Positions 44,421-53,463 are shown, numbered from the stretch's first letter. The stretch: 64,000 nt of DNA from Microbulbifer mangrovi (GCF_002009015.1 NZ_LZDE01000346.1:1-64000); one strand, 5' to 3'. A program made the numbers and translations. Notes: a model not told the origin generated them from the sequence alone.

Positions 44421-45770
44421 ATGAACAAAAGCCAGCTACAACAGCATGACCGCGAGCACCTGCTGCACCCGTTTACCGATTTCCACGATCTGGGTAACCA
44501 GGGCACACGAGTGATCACCAGCGCCGAGGGCGCCTATATCACCGACATTGATGGCCACAAAATGCTCGATGGCATGTCGGGCCTGTGGTGCTGTAACCTC
44601 GGCTACAGCCGCCGTGAAATCAGCGAAGCCATTTACGAGCAGCTGAACAAGCTGCCGTTCTACAACAGCTTCTTCCAGTGCACCACGGTACCGTCCATCG
44701 AGCTGGCGGATATGCTGGCGGAAGTAACTCCGGCGGGTATGAACAATGTGTTCTTCACCGGTTCCGGCAGTGAGGCCAACGACACCAACCTGCGTATTAT
44801 TCGCCGCTACTGGGATCTCAAAGAGCAGCCCGAGAAGCGTATCGTTATCTCCCGTAAAAATGCCTACCACGGTTCCACCATCGGCGGCGCCAGCCTCGGC
44901 GGTATGAGCGGCATGCACAAGCAGTTCCAGAGCCTGGATTACATCGAGCACATCCAGCAGCCGTACTGGTTTGGCGAAGGCGGTGACATGTCCCCGGAAG
45001 AGTTCGGTGTGCATGCAGCCCGTTGCCTGGACGAAAAAATCCAGGAACTGGGGCCGGAAAAAGTAGCTGCGTTTATTGCCGAGCCGATCCAGGGCGCCGG
45101 TGGCGTAATCATTCCGCCGGAAACCTACTGGCCGGAGATCAAAAAAGTACTCGATCAGTACGACATCCTGCTGGTGATGGACGAAGTAATTTTCGGCTTC
45201 GGGCGTACCGGTGAGTGGTTTGGTGCCGATTACTACGGTATGAAGCCGGACCTGATGACCTTTGCCAAGGCCGTGACTAATGGCTACTTCCCGCTGGGCG
45301 GTACCATGGTCAGTGATCGTGTGGCGGAAGTAATCAAATCCAAAGGTGGCGAGTTCACCCACGGGTACACTTACTCCGCACACCCTGCGGCCTGTATGGC
45401 AGGTATCGCCACCCTGAATATCCTGCGCGAAGAGAAAATCATCGAGACTGTCCGCGACACTACCGGCCCTTACCTGGCCAAGCGCTGGGCGGAACTGGCG
45501 GATCACCCGATTGTTGGAGAGGCGCGTACCCTTGGCCTGGTGGGTGCACTGGAGCTGGTGAAAGACAAAAACAGCCGCGCACGTTTTGACGACGACTGCA
45601 CCGCAGGCGGCGTCTGCCGGGATATGAGTATCAAGAACGGTCTGGTGATGCGCGCCACTGGCGACACCATGATCATCGCACCGCCCCTGATTCTCACCAT
45701 CGAGCAGATTGACGAGCTGGTAGAAAAGGCGCACCGTGCGCTGGATGATACTGCTCGCGCCATGGCGTAA
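44421..45770 (+). CDS. spuC: Polyamine (putrescine--pyruvate) aminotransferase, SpuC-like
   Basis: A class III PLP aminotransferase of 449 residues, very similar in motif order to Pseudomonas SpuC: GLWCCNLGYSRREI, FFTGSGSEANDT, AYHGSTIGGASLGGMSG and PYWFGEGGDMSPEEFGV. The Schiff-base lysine is in TFAKAVTNGYFPLGG. SpuC converts putrescine and pyruvate to 4-aminobutanal and alanine. Here it likely handles arginine-derived diamines. The ATG has AGGAG eight bases upstream; an upstream in-frame ATG lies inside the palindrome. The gamma-glutamylpolyamine synthetase gene follows. Confidence 0.88.
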   Translation: MNKSQLQQHDREHLLHPFTDFHDLGNQGTRVITSAEGAYITDIDGHKMLDGMSGLWCCNLGYSRREISEAIYEQLNKLPFYNSFFQCTTVPSIELADMLAEVTPAGMNNVFFTGSGSEANDTNLRIIRRYWDLKEQPEKRIVISRKNAYHGSTIGGASLGGMSGMHKQFQSLDYIEHIQQPYWFGEGGDMSPEEFGVHAARCLDEKIQELGPEKVAAFIAEPIQGAGGVIIPPETYWPEIKKVLDQYDILLVMDEVIFGFGRTGEWFGADYYGMKPDLMTFAKAVTNGYFPLGGTMVSDRVAEVIKSKGGEFTHGYTYSAHPAACMAGIATLNILREEKIIETVRDTTGPYLAKRWAELADHPIVGEARTLGLVGALELVKDKNSRARFDDDCTAGGVCRDMSIKNGLVMRATGDTMIIAPPLILTIEQIDELVEKAHRALDDTARAMA

Positions 45771-45782
45771 ACTCGTCGCATA

Positions 45783-45811
45783 GGCCCCGAGCGTGTCAAG
45801 CTTTCGGGGCC
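45783..45811. repeat. Intercistronic hairpin between spuC and the glutamine synthetase-like gene
   Basis: GGCCCCGA and TCGGGGCC form an 8-bp stem around a 13-nt loop without a U tract. It probably shapes relative expression or stability within one transcript. Confidence 0.5.
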
Positions 45812-45838
45812 GAACCTCCCAACAACGTGAATCTTTTT

Positions 45839-47224
45839 ATGGCAGCACAAAAACAATATCAGCCGTCTTCTGAGTTGCTCGCAGATTCGGAAGCATTTCT
45901 CGACGGGCACCCCGACCTCAAGTGGATCGAGGGGTTCGTGTTTGATATCAACGGTATTCCCCGGGGCAAATGGTTGCCGGCTGACTCTGCGAAAAAACTG
46001 CTCGCCGGTGGCCTGCAGATGCCGCGCAGCGCGGTGAGCCTGGATATCTGGGGGCGCGATATTGAGAACAGCCCCCTGGTGTTTGCCAGTGGGGATAGCG
46101 ACGGTGTCTGTCAGCCGGTTTCTGCCATCTCACTCGCACCCTGGCACCGCGAACCGACGGCACAGCTCCATATGCAGTTGTTCGAAGCCGATGGCTCCAC
46201 CCTTTACGCGGACCCCCGCGCTCAGCTGCAGAAGGTGGTCGAACGTCTGGCGGGACTCGGTTACAAGGCGGTATGTGCCACAGAGCTGGAGTTTTACCTG
46301 CTCCGGGAAGAAGCCGATGAGCTGGGGCGCCCGCGCCCGGTCAGCGATAACGACTCCGATCTGGTGCCTTCGACAGATGTTTACGATCTTGCGGAGCTGG
46401 ACGCCCAGCGGCATTTTTTTGCTGATGTGCGTGCGGCTTGCGAAGCTCAGGGCATTCCCGCCGACTCCATTTTGTCCGAGTGTGCCCCGGGGCAGTTCGA
46501 AATCAATTTGCTGCACTGTGATGATCCGGTAAAAGTTGCCGACCAGACCCTGCTGTTCAAGCGCTTGCTGAAAGGTGTTGCTCGCAGCCACGGCCTGCGT
46601 GTGAGCGCCATGGCCAAACCGTTTGGCGAGTTGGCCGGCAATGGTATGCACGTGCATATGAGTCTCGTGGACAAGGACGGCAATAACGTCTTTGACGATG
46701 GCAGCGACATGGGCTCAGCGCTTTTGCGCCATGCGGTAGCGGGTATGATGACCACCGCCAACGATGCCATGGCAATCTTTGCTCCCCATTCAAACTCCTA
46801 CCGCCGTTTCCAGGAAAGCAGCCACGCGCCGCTGAACCTGTGCTGGGGGTATGACAATCGCACGGTGACATTCCGTATTCCGGCCAGTGATGCCAAGGCG
46901 CGGCGAATCGAACACCGGATTGCTGGTGCAGACGTCAATGCCCACCTGGTACTGGCAGCAATTCTGGCAGGGGTGTGCCATGGCCTGGAGAACAAGCTGC
47001 AACCGCCCAAGCCTGTTGAAGGGGATGCCTACCAGGTTGAAAGCGAGCAGTTAATCAATACCTGGAGCGGGGCGCTCAACAGGTTTGCCGAGAGTGCTCT
47101 GTGGCAGGAGTTTTTCGATCCGGAATTCGTTGAGTTGTTCGTGCTGCTCAAGCGGCAGGAGCAGGCAGAAATTGCCGCCCGGGTGACCGATGTGGAATAC
47201 CAGAGTTACCTGCAAAGGGTTTAA
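45839..47224 (+). CDS. puuA: Gamma-glutamylpolyamine (putrescine) synthetase, glutamine synthetase family
   Basis: A 461-residue glutamine synthetase-like enzyme. Metal and glutamate-site motifs are ELEFYLLREE, ECAPGQFEINL, GNGMHVHMSLVDKDG and NLCWGYDNRTVTFRIP. The adenylylation tyrosine loop of true GlnA is absent. Such enzymes ligate glutamate to putrescine or other amines to start their degradation (PuuA/PauA type). Pairing with a SpuC-like aminotransferase supports a polyamine substrate. The ATG at 45839 is preferred to a GTG 12 bases upstream, although neither has a strong ribosome binding site. The specific polyamine is not known. Confidence 0.85.
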   Translation: MAAQKQYQPSSELLADSEAFLDGHPDLKWIEGFVFDINGIPRGKWLPADSAKKLLAGGLQMPRSAVSLDIWGRDIENSPLVFASGDSDGVCQPVSAISLAPWHREPTAQLHMQLFEADGSTLYADPRAQLQKVVERLAGLGYKAVCATELEFYLLREEADELGRPRPVSDNDSDLVPSTDVYDLAELDAQRHFFADVRAACEAQGIPADSILSECAPGQFEINLLHCDDPVKVADQTLLFKRLLKGVARSHGLRVSAMAKPFGELAGNGMHVHMSLVDKDGNNVFDDGSDMGSALLRHAVAGMMTTANDAMAIFAPHSNSYRRFQESSHAPLNLCWGYDNRTVTFRIPASDAKARRIEHRIAGADVNAHLVLAAILAGVCHGLENKLQPPKPVEGDAYQVESEQLINTWSGALNRFAESALWQEFFDPEFVELFVLLKRQEQAEIAARVTDVEYQSYLQRV

Positions 47225-47391
47225 ATGGATGCCGTTTTTTTTCGGCGTGGTTTGCGACCAGTAAGCAACGGCTTTGATGACAGCGGGCGTGGCGGATGGA
47301 AATGGTCTGCTATACCTAAGTCAGACAGCTGTGAACTTGTGTACACAGTGCGTCGTAAACTCTCCTCCTGAAAGTGTGTTCGAGAAAACTG

Positions 47392-47418
47392 GCCCGCCTT
47401 ATGGCGGGCATTTTTTTT
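47392..47418 (+). terminator. Rho-independent terminator ending the polyamine genes
   Basis: GCCCGCC and GGCGGGC around TTAT are followed by A and eight T. Confidence 0.85.
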
Positions 47419-47476
47419 GAGCTAAATATTCTTGCAGAAATTTCTTCCTATATGCGGCTCTATGCATAGGCAGTAC

Positions 47477-47507
47477 TTGCTGTTTTCCGGGAATCTCCAC
47501 CTATACT
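47477..47507 (+). promoter_or_regulatory. Putative promoter of the OmpW-family gene
   Basis: TATACT (47502-47507) is a near-consensus -10 element, 85 bp before the start codon. TTGCTG at 47477-47482 is a possible -35, but the 19-bp spacing is long. Confidence 0.35.
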
Positions 47508-47591
47508 GAAACTAACCGCACGCACGGGTCACTTTTTATTCGACGACCCTCCTGCGGCTATGGAGCATTTCAGAGTTACAAGGAGTTACCC

Positions 47592-48404
47592 ATGCGAACC
47601 AAGTCCCTTCTTCTGCCGTTGGCCATTGCTGCCGCGGGTGCAACTTCGCCGGCTTTTGCCGACTTCAATGGCGGTGATTTTATCGTGCGCGTCGGTGCCG
47701 CCTATATGGATACCGATGACTCTGTTTTTTCCGAGTCTACCGTCATACAGGTTGTGGACCCCAATGATCCCGACGCATTTATCCCGGTGGAAATTGGAGA
47801 TTCCCTGAATCTGGACGACGATACCACTTGGTTTATTAATGGTACTTTTTTTGTGGCCGACCACTGGGCGGTTGAGCTGTATCACATGAACAGTGCCGAC
47901 CTGGAAGCGGACTACGATACCTACGCGATTTCGGACGATTTTGATTTCCGCAGTTCCGATAGCCTGGGTGATTTTGAAACCAATGTAACCAGTCTGTTTG
48001 TAGACTGGTACCCGGTATGTGTGGAGTCCTGGGTTCAGCCCTACATCGGGATTGGTGTTAACTACACCGATATTGAGCAGGATTTCCTGCGTCCAGTATT
48101 CCGTGAGGACGTGGTGAATGCTAACGGCAGGGTTGTCGATCGAGTGAATCGCGGCCTGGTGAATTTTGGCAGCTCTTGGGGCTGGACCGCACAGGTAGGT
48201 ATCGACATCGAGTTTGGCCGGGATGCCAACTGGCTGTTTAATGCATCTGCGATGTATGTCGATGCGGACCCGGAAATCGAAGTGGGCGTTGATGATGTGG
48301 TGCTGAGTAATGGTATCGTGCTCGACACCATTCGCTACAAAGACGATCTTGAGTACGACTCCTGGATCTTCAATCTGGGGGTAGGCTACAAGTTCAGCTT
48401 CTGA
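47592..48404 (+). CDS. OmpW-family outer-membrane protein
   Basis: A 270-residue eight-stranded beta-barrel precursor. The signal peptide ends near SPAFA. The mature start DFNGGDFIVRVGAAYMDTDDS is the OmpW pattern, followed by WFINGTFFVADHWAVEL and PYIGIGVNYTD. It ends in GVGYKFSF with a terminal phenylalanine. It is longer than the usual 200-220 residues because of extended acidic loops. OmpW proteins form narrow hydrophobic channels. AAGGAG precedes the ATG. Confidence 0.9.
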   Translation: MRTKSLLLPLAIAAAGATSPAFADFNGGDFIVRVGAAYMDTDDSVFSESTVIQVVDPNDPDAFIPVEIGDSLNLDDDTTWFINGTFFVADHWAVELYHMNSADLEADYDTYAISDDFDFRSSDSLGDFETNVTSLFVDWYPVCVESWVQPYIGIGVNYTDIEQDFLRPVFREDVVNANGRVVDRVNRGLVNFGSSWGWTAQVGIDIEFGRDANWLFNASAMYVDADPEIEVGVDDVVLSNGIVLDTIRYKDDLEYDSWIFNLGVGYKFSF

Positions 48405-48430
48405 TCTGATCAATGCTCCAGACACCATTG

Positions 48431-48467
48431 CCCCGGCACTTGCACCCATTGCAAGGTCGGGGTTTTG
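48431..48467 (+). terminator. Imperfect terminator of the OmpW-family gene
   Basis: CCCCGGCACTTGC pairs imperfectly with GCAAGGTCGGGG, followed by TTTTG. Confidence 0.6.
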
Positions 48468-48648
48468 TGTTGAAGGTCCCATACCGGCCATACAATCGGG
48501 CGAGTGCCTGACGTCTACGCAACGGACTGAGTAGTCTGGTCTTGGTAGTGGACGGATTCTGTCTGGCAGTCATTTCTTTGCCAGTGTATTCTTCGCCTTT
48601 TCCGGCGCCCGATTTTGTGTTCGCCAAAACAATAACTACGGGGAAACT

Positions 48649-50070
48649 ATGACCGCCTTGGGAAATCGTACAGACGGTCCACCGGCCAGTTCGCGGCCAC
48701 TGAATATCTGCTTGCTGGGTTATCGCAGCCATCCCCACTGCGGCGGACAGGGGATTTACCTTCATTATCTAAGCAAGGCGCTGGTAGAGGCGGGACATCG
48801 TGTTGATGTGATTTCCGGCCAACCTTATCCAGAGTTAGATCCGCGCGTGCGCCTGATCAAAATGCCCGGCCTCAACTTGTATGAACACCCGCACCCCACA
48901 CGCGCCTTGAAGCTCAAGCATCTGCTGAGCTGGGCGGATTTTTACGAATGGTGGGGCAAGCTCAGCGGCGGTTTTGTCGAGCCGTATACCTTTGGCCGCC
49001 GGGTTGCGTGCTACCTGCGTAAAATGGGTAAACACTATGATGTAGTGCACGACAACCAATCCCTTTGCTATGGCCTGCTGGATATCGAAAAGCAGGGCTT
49101 ACCGGTGGTGGCGACGATTCACCACCCGATTACCCGCGATCGCCAACTTGCCATTGATGCGGCGCCGGATTGGTTCTATCGGCTACTGGTACGGCGTTGG
49201 CACAGTTTTCTGGGGATGCAGATCAAGGTATCCCGCCGCCTTAAAAATATTGTCACGGTATCGGCACAATCATTGCGCGATATCGTTGAGCAATTCGGCG
49301 TCGCTCCGTCCCAGCTGAAGTTGATTTACAACGGCATCGACACGGAAGTCTTCGCTCCCCAGCCGAAAATCATTCCCGATACCTTTCAGATCATGACCAC
49401 TGCATCGGCTGATCAGCCGTTGAAAGGGCTGCGCTTTCTGTTGCAGGCGCTGGCATTGCTGCGTACGCGATACCCCCGGCTCAAGCTGCTGGTGGTCGGT
49501 CGGCTTCAGAGCGGTGGCGCGACAGAGAAGTTACTCGAGGAGCTGGACCTCGGGCAGGTGGTGCGATTTGTCTCCGGTATCTCCAATCGAGAGATGGTCG
49601 AGCATTACGCCGCTTCGGGCATGGTGGTCTGTCCCTCGCTCTATGAGGGTTTCGGTTTACCTGCGGGAGAGGCAATGGCCTGCGGCGTTCCGGTCATATC
49701 CAGCGATGGCGGAGCCTTGCCGGAAGTGGTGGGCGACGCGGGTATCGTAGTGCCCGCTGGTGACAGTGGTGCGCTGGCCCGCGCGATAGAGCAGCTGCTT
49801 GGCGATGATACGCTGCGCAGTTCCCTGGCCGCTGCCGGACGGCGACGTATAGAAGAGCAGTTCTCCTGGACGGTGGCGGCCTCCCACCTTGTGTCCTATT
49901 ACCGGGCGATTATCGGTGATACGGACGGGTTGCAATCCCCGGTTTCCGGGGAGCATCCACCGGCGACGTTAACGACACAGGAGTCTGCCAACAGTGCAGC
50001 TGCGGGAGCGTCGGTGAGTGTGGCTGAAAGCGTGTGCGCAGAGGGGAAAAACCGCGGGGAGGCTGCCTGA
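48649..50070 (+). CDS. Family 4 glycosyltransferase
   Basis: A 473-residue GT-B glycosyltransferase. The N-terminal domain begins LNICLLGYRSHPHCGGQGIY. The nucleotide-sugar domain has the GT4 signature SLYEGFGLPAGEAMACGVPV with the EX7E glutamates. The C-terminal 50 residues are low complexity, Ala/Ser/Thr-rich, and probably a linker. The donor and acceptor are unknown. It heads a tightly packed cluster; the next gene starts on its stop codon (TGATG). Confidence 0.88.
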   Translation: MTALGNRTDGPPASSRPLNICLLGYRSHPHCGGQGIYLHYLSKALVEAGHRVDVISGQPYPELDPRVRLIKMPGLNLYEHPHPTRALKLKHLLSWADFYEWWGKLSGGFVEPYTFGRRVACYLRKMGKHYDVVHDNQSLCYGLLDIEKQGLPVVATIHHPITRDRQLAIDAAPDWFYRLLVRRWHSFLGMQIKVSRRLKNIVTVSAQSLRDIVEQFGVAPSQLKLIYNGIDTEVFAPQPKIIPDTFQIMTTASADQPLKGLRFLLQALALLRTRYPRLKLLVVGRLQSGGATEKLLEELDLGQVVRFVSGISNREMVEHYAASGMVVCPSLYEGFGLPAGEAMACGVPVISSDGGALPEVVGDAGIVVPAGDSGALARAIEQLLGDDTLRSSLAAAGRRRIEEQFSWTVAASHLVSYYRAIIGDTDGLQSPVSGEHPPATLTTQESANSAAAGASVSVAESVCAEGKNRGEAA

Positions 50071-50846
50071 TGATTACCGTGGATCCCGCGTTATTGAATC
50101 TGAAGCCCGGGCAGCGGGTGCTGGATCTGGGATGTGGCGAAGGCCGTCACGCCATCCATCTGATGTTGACCGATGCAGTCGATATTTTTGGTATCGACCT
50201 GAGTTTTCGGGATATCTCCACCGCAAACGAACGCGCGCAACCGTTTATTGCTGCAGGGCAGCAAGCGGGGCAGGTGCAGTTCGGTATGGGGGATGCCCTG
50301 CAATTGCCGTTTGCCGATGATTTCTTTGATGTCGTCATCTGTTCCGAGGTGCTGGAGCACATCGAGGATTACCAGGGGGTGCTCGGCGAGATCCATCGTG
50401 TATTGAAACCCTCCGGGATATTTGCGGCCACGGTTCCGGCGTTTTTCCCGGAGTGGGTGTGCTGGAAATTGTCCGACGCTTACCATCAGGTGGAGGGTGG
50501 ACATATCCGAATATTCCGCGAAAAGCAGTTGCGCAGAAGTATCGAGGCGCTGGGGCACCAGTTTTTTGCCCGTCACAAAGCCCACGCCTTGCATGCGCCT
50601 TACTGGTGGTTGAAGTGCCTGCTGTGGGGGCGCGATGAGCATCCGGCGATTACCACTTATCACCGTTTCCTGGTCTGGGATCTCATGCAGAAGCCTCGTT
50701 TGACCCGTTGGCTTGAAAAGCTGTGCAACCCGTTTTTGGGTAAAAGTATCGCCCTGTATTTTGTAAAGCCGGCGCGGGCCGAGACTGAGATTGCCCCGAT
50801 TAAAACCTCGAATAAAGAATCTGCAGAGCAGGGGATAGCAGTATGA
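50070..50846 (+). CDS. Class I SAM-dependent methyltransferase
   Basis: A 258-residue methyltransferase. The SAM-binding motif I is RVLDLGCGEGRHAIHLM, the acidic motif II is IFGIDLSF, and motif post-I/IV is FDVVICSEVLEHIEDYQ. The C-terminal half carries a less conserved acceptor region. The ATG overlaps the preceding stop; GGGGAGG lies upstream. It is translationally coupled to both neighbours and probably modifies the same glycan or lipid intermediate. Confidence 0.87.
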   Translation: MITVDPALLNLKPGQRVLDLGCGEGRHAIHLMLTDAVDIFGIDLSFRDISTANERAQPFIAAGQQAGQVQFGMGDALQLPFADDFFDVVICSEVLEHIEDYQGVLGEIHRVLKPSGIFAATVPAFFPEWVCWKLSDAYHQVEGGHIRIFREKQLRRSIEALGHQFFARHKAHALHAPYWWLKCLLWGRDEHPAITTYHRFLVWDLMQKPRLTRWLEKLCNPFLGKSIALYFVKPARAETEIAPIKTSNKESAEQGIAV

Positions 50847-51961
50847 ATAACGTCCCGGAACTTCAGGTTGTTGGGGAAGTGCCTGCGCTATTTCCGACGG
50901 ACTTTATCCGGCGCAGTGCGGATTACATCCTCTCCCAGCAACTGGACGACGGGTGCATCCCCTGGTTTAGTGGCCACTACGCGGATCCCTGGGATCATGT
51001 TGAAGCGGCGATGGGGCTCAGCATTGCCGGCGAATACCGGGCGGCGGAGAGCGCCTACGCGTGGCTGGCGGGTATCCAGTTGCAAGACGGTAGCTGGTGG
51101 GCTGCCTACAAGAATGGAGAGGTAGACAATCGCGAGCGGCGCGAAAGTAATTTTGTTGCCTACATCGCCACGGGTATCTGGCATCACTTTCTGATTACCA
51201 GCGACCGGGATTTCCTGTTGCGCTTCTGGCCGATGGTAAAAAAAGCGATCGATTTTGTTCTGGCGCTGCAATCGGGGCACGGGGAAATTCAGTGGGCAGT
51301 AAATACACAGGGCGAGCCCTTGCGGGACGCTCTGATTACCGGCTGTTCCTCGATTTACAAAAGCCTGGAGTGCGCGATTAATATTGCCGCAGTACTGGAA
51401 TGTTCCCAGCCCGACTGGTTGCGGGCGCGCACAATGCTTGGCACAGCGCTGCGGGAAAAGCCCCATCGCTTTGACCGCACCTGGGAGAGTAAGGAACGCT
51501 TCTCCATGGACTGGTTTTACCCGGTGCTGACCGGGGTATTCGAAGGTGCCGGTGCGCGACTGCGCCTGCAGCAGAAGTGGGACGAGTTTGTGGTGGCCGG
51601 GCTCGGCTGTCGCTGTGTGAATGACGAGCCCTGGGTGACCGTGGCGGAGTCCTGTGAGCTGACAATGGCCTTGCTGGCGGCTGGTGAAACCACCAAGGCG
51701 GAAACACTCTACCGCGGCTTACATCGCTGGCAGGACACAGATGGTGGCTACTGGACCGGATACGTTTACCGCGACAGCGCGGTCTGGCCGGAAGAAAAAA
51801 CAACCTGGACGGTGGGCGCCATGCTGTTGGCGGCGGATGCACTGGCGGGGCTTACCTCCGCCAGTGGCCTGTTTACCCAGGTGAACTTACTGGATTCTAC
51901 GGAGGATGCCGAGGGTCTTGACCATCTGCACGCTTTCGAACTGACCGGAAGCCAGCGCTAG
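50843..51961 (+). CDS. (alpha/alpha)6-barrel protein (prenyltransferase/squalene cyclase-like fold)
   Basis: A 372-residue protein made of repeated helical hairpins with GSWW/GYWTGY-type turns: LQDGSWWAAYKNGE, TDGGYWTGYVYRD and VFPE-like WPEEKTTWT. Acidic residues near DPWDHVEAAMG and MDWFYPVLTGV could be catalytic. Similar proteins are labelled 'prenyltransferase' in actinobacteria; a glycosidase-type or isoprenoid-cyclising activity is possible. It overlaps the methyltransferase gene by 4 bp. Its 3' end overlaps the convergent methyltransferase gene by 75 bp. Confidence 0.65.
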   Translation: MNNVPELQVVGEVPALFPTDFIRRSADYILSQQLDDGCIPWFSGHYADPWDHVEAAMGLSIAGEYRAAESAYAWLAGIQLQDGSWWAAYKNGEVDNRERRESNFVAYIATGIWHHFLITSDRDFLLRFWPMVKKAIDFVLALQSGHGEIQWAVNTQGEPLRDALITGCSSIYKSLECAINIAAVLECSQPDWLRARTMLGTALREKPHRFDRTWESKERFSMDWFYPVLTGVFEGAGARLRLQQKWDEFVVAGLGCRCVNDEPWVTVAESCELTMALLAAGETTKAETLYRGLHRWQDTDGGYWTGYVYRDSAVWPEEKTTWTVGAMLLAADALAGLTSASGLFTQVNLLDSTEDAEGLDHLHAFELTGSQR

Positions 51962-52519
51962 TTTGTAGATTTCATAGGGCGCCTGGCCGCCATCCTTCGG
52001 GTCGGGAAAAATATCGTGAATGGCCAGGAATCCCCCGGGCACGATATGACGGCTCCAGCTGCGGTAATCGGTGAGCGCCGCTTCCAGCGAGTGGCCGCCA
52101 TCGATAAACACCAGTCCGAGCGGGGTATTCCAGTGGCGAGCTGCCACTCCCGATGGGGCTACAACCGGCACCACATGATCTTCCAGGGCTGCCGCACGCA
52201 TGTTGCTGCGGAAGTTATGGAAACTGTCCATCAGCTGGCTGCGATCGTCGAACAGATCGCGATCGTGATACTCCTCACCGGGTTGGTGTTCTTCTGATCC
52301 GCGGTGATGGTCTACCGCAAACAGGGAGTTATTCATCAGTTTGCAGGCACTGCCGAGATAAACGGTGGATTTGCCGCAATAGCTGCCGACTTCCAGTACC
52401 GGTCCGCGATCGCTGGCTTCTGCAGCCAGCCGGTACAATGCTTCACCTTCTTGCGGGTCAAGAAAGCCTTTGACGGTTTCGATATCCAGGGGCAAATCGA
52501 GCGGGATTGAGGTTTCCAT
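51887..52519 (-). CDS. Class I SAM methyltransferase/cephalosporin hydroxylase-like protein
   Basis: A 210-residue protein with a Rossmann SAM domain. Motif I is GPVLEVGSYCGKSTVYLGSA, followed by FAVDHHRGSE. The conserved LVFIDGGHSLEAALTDYRSW is the hallmark of MT24/CmcI-like enzymes. The start at 52519 fits the usual N terminus; the frame is open further upstream but into the divergent gene. It is on the opposite strand from the rest of the cluster. It overlaps the (alpha/alpha)6 gene tail-to-tail by 75 bp. Acceptor unknown. Confidence 0.78.
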   Translation of the reverse strand: METSIPLDLPLDIETVKGFLDPQEGEALYRLAAEASDRGPVLEVGSYCGKSTVYLGSACKLMNNSLFAVDHHRGSEEHQPGEEYHDRDLFDDRSQLMDSFHNFRSNMRAAALEDHVVPVVAPSGVAARHWNTPLGLVFIDGGHSLEAALTDYRSWSRHIVPGGFLAIHDIFPDPKDGGQAPYEIYKLALASGQFESVQMVKTLGILRRIQ

Positions 52520-52686
52520 TTTTCTGTTCTGCGATGACTGATTGAATTGCGCCTGACAGTACCGGCGCACACGCGGCTTTGCAATGTGCTGGTGGCACAG
52601 ATCCAGTGACAAAAAACTGATGGCTTGTGCGCCCAAACGAATTACAAGATCCCAATTCATAACGTGGGGAAAGGCCTCTAAAGACC

Positions 52687-53409
52687 ATGCGCAAGGATCA
52701 TAGACCATATTGGCTTAAGCGCCTGTTGCTGAGATTTCGCAACTGGCGCAGTCGACACTTCCTCTTGCCGCAGTTCGACGCGGTTGGCCGCGAGCCGGAA
52801 ATCATGCATCCCGCGTCGGTCAAGGTATTCGGGAGCAATATCCGGCTGGGGGATTTTCCGCATCTGATTTCCACTCCGGATAACTGTATCCGGCTGACCG
52901 CCATGGGACATCGCGGTGGCGAGGCGTACATTTCTATCGGCGATTACGTGCTCATTTCTCCCGGGGTGCGCATTTCCGCCGGCCAATCCATCACCCTGGG
53001 TGACGCCTGTATGCTTGCGGCCAACGTGTATATCTCCGATTCCGATTGGCACGGCCTGTACAACCGCACCCGACCATTTCGCTGTACCAAACCGGTCACC
53101 CTTGGCAACAATGTCTGGATCGGCGACAGCGCCATCGTTTGTAAGGGCGTTTCCATCGGCGACAATGCAGTGGTGGGGGCGGGCAGTGTGGTGACCAGGG
53201 ATGTGCCGGCCAATGCAGTGGTTGCGGGCAATCCGGCCCGGGAAATCAAACAGATCAATCCGCGGCGGCGCATGATCACCCGCGAGGCGCTGTTTGCGGA
53301 CAGTTTCCGGCAGGCGCACAATCTGGATGAATTGGATAAAATGCTGCTCGCGGGCAACGGCCTGCTGGGTTGGCTGCGGTCGCTGGTACTGCCGCGGCGA
53401 GGAGACTGA
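52687..53409 (+). CDS. Left-handed beta-helix (hexapeptide) acyltransferase
   Basis: A 240-residue acyltransferase. The hexapeptide repeats run from about residue 75 to 185: [60 protein letters not shown] and [19 protein letters not shown]. The N terminus is basic and helical and may bind membrane. It probably O-acetylates the sugar built by the neighbouring glycosyltransferase. It is divergent from the CmcI-like gene. Confidence 0.85.
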   Translation: MRKDHRPYWLKRLLLRFRNWRSRHFLLPQFDAVGREPEIMHPASVKVFGSNIRLGDFPHLISTPDNCIRLTAMGHRGGEAYISIGDYVLISPGVRISAGQSITLGDACMLAANVYISDSDWHGLYNRTRPFRCTKPVTLGNNVWIGDSAIVCKGVSIGDNAVVGAGSVVTRDVPANAVVAGNPAREIKQINPRRRMITREALFADSFRQAHNLDELDKMLLAGNGLLGWLRSLVLPRRGD

Positions 53410-53463
53410 GGGGCAAGCCCCGCACAGGGTCTCACAAAGTGTTTAATAGGAAGTCTAATAACA

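Larger units (their letters stand above)
47225..47591. other. Intergenic region between the glutamine synthetase-like gene and the OmpW gene
   Basis: The 367 bp contain a small GCCG-T8-CGGC hairpin near 47230, a good terminator (47392-47418) and a likely promoter for the OmpW gene. No gene is recognisable between them. Confidence 0.5.

Noticed and set aside
44436-45734. Minus-strand reading frame of 432 codons opposite spuC
   Set aside because: The plus strand encodes a fully conserved aminotransferase; the antisense frame has no known motifs.
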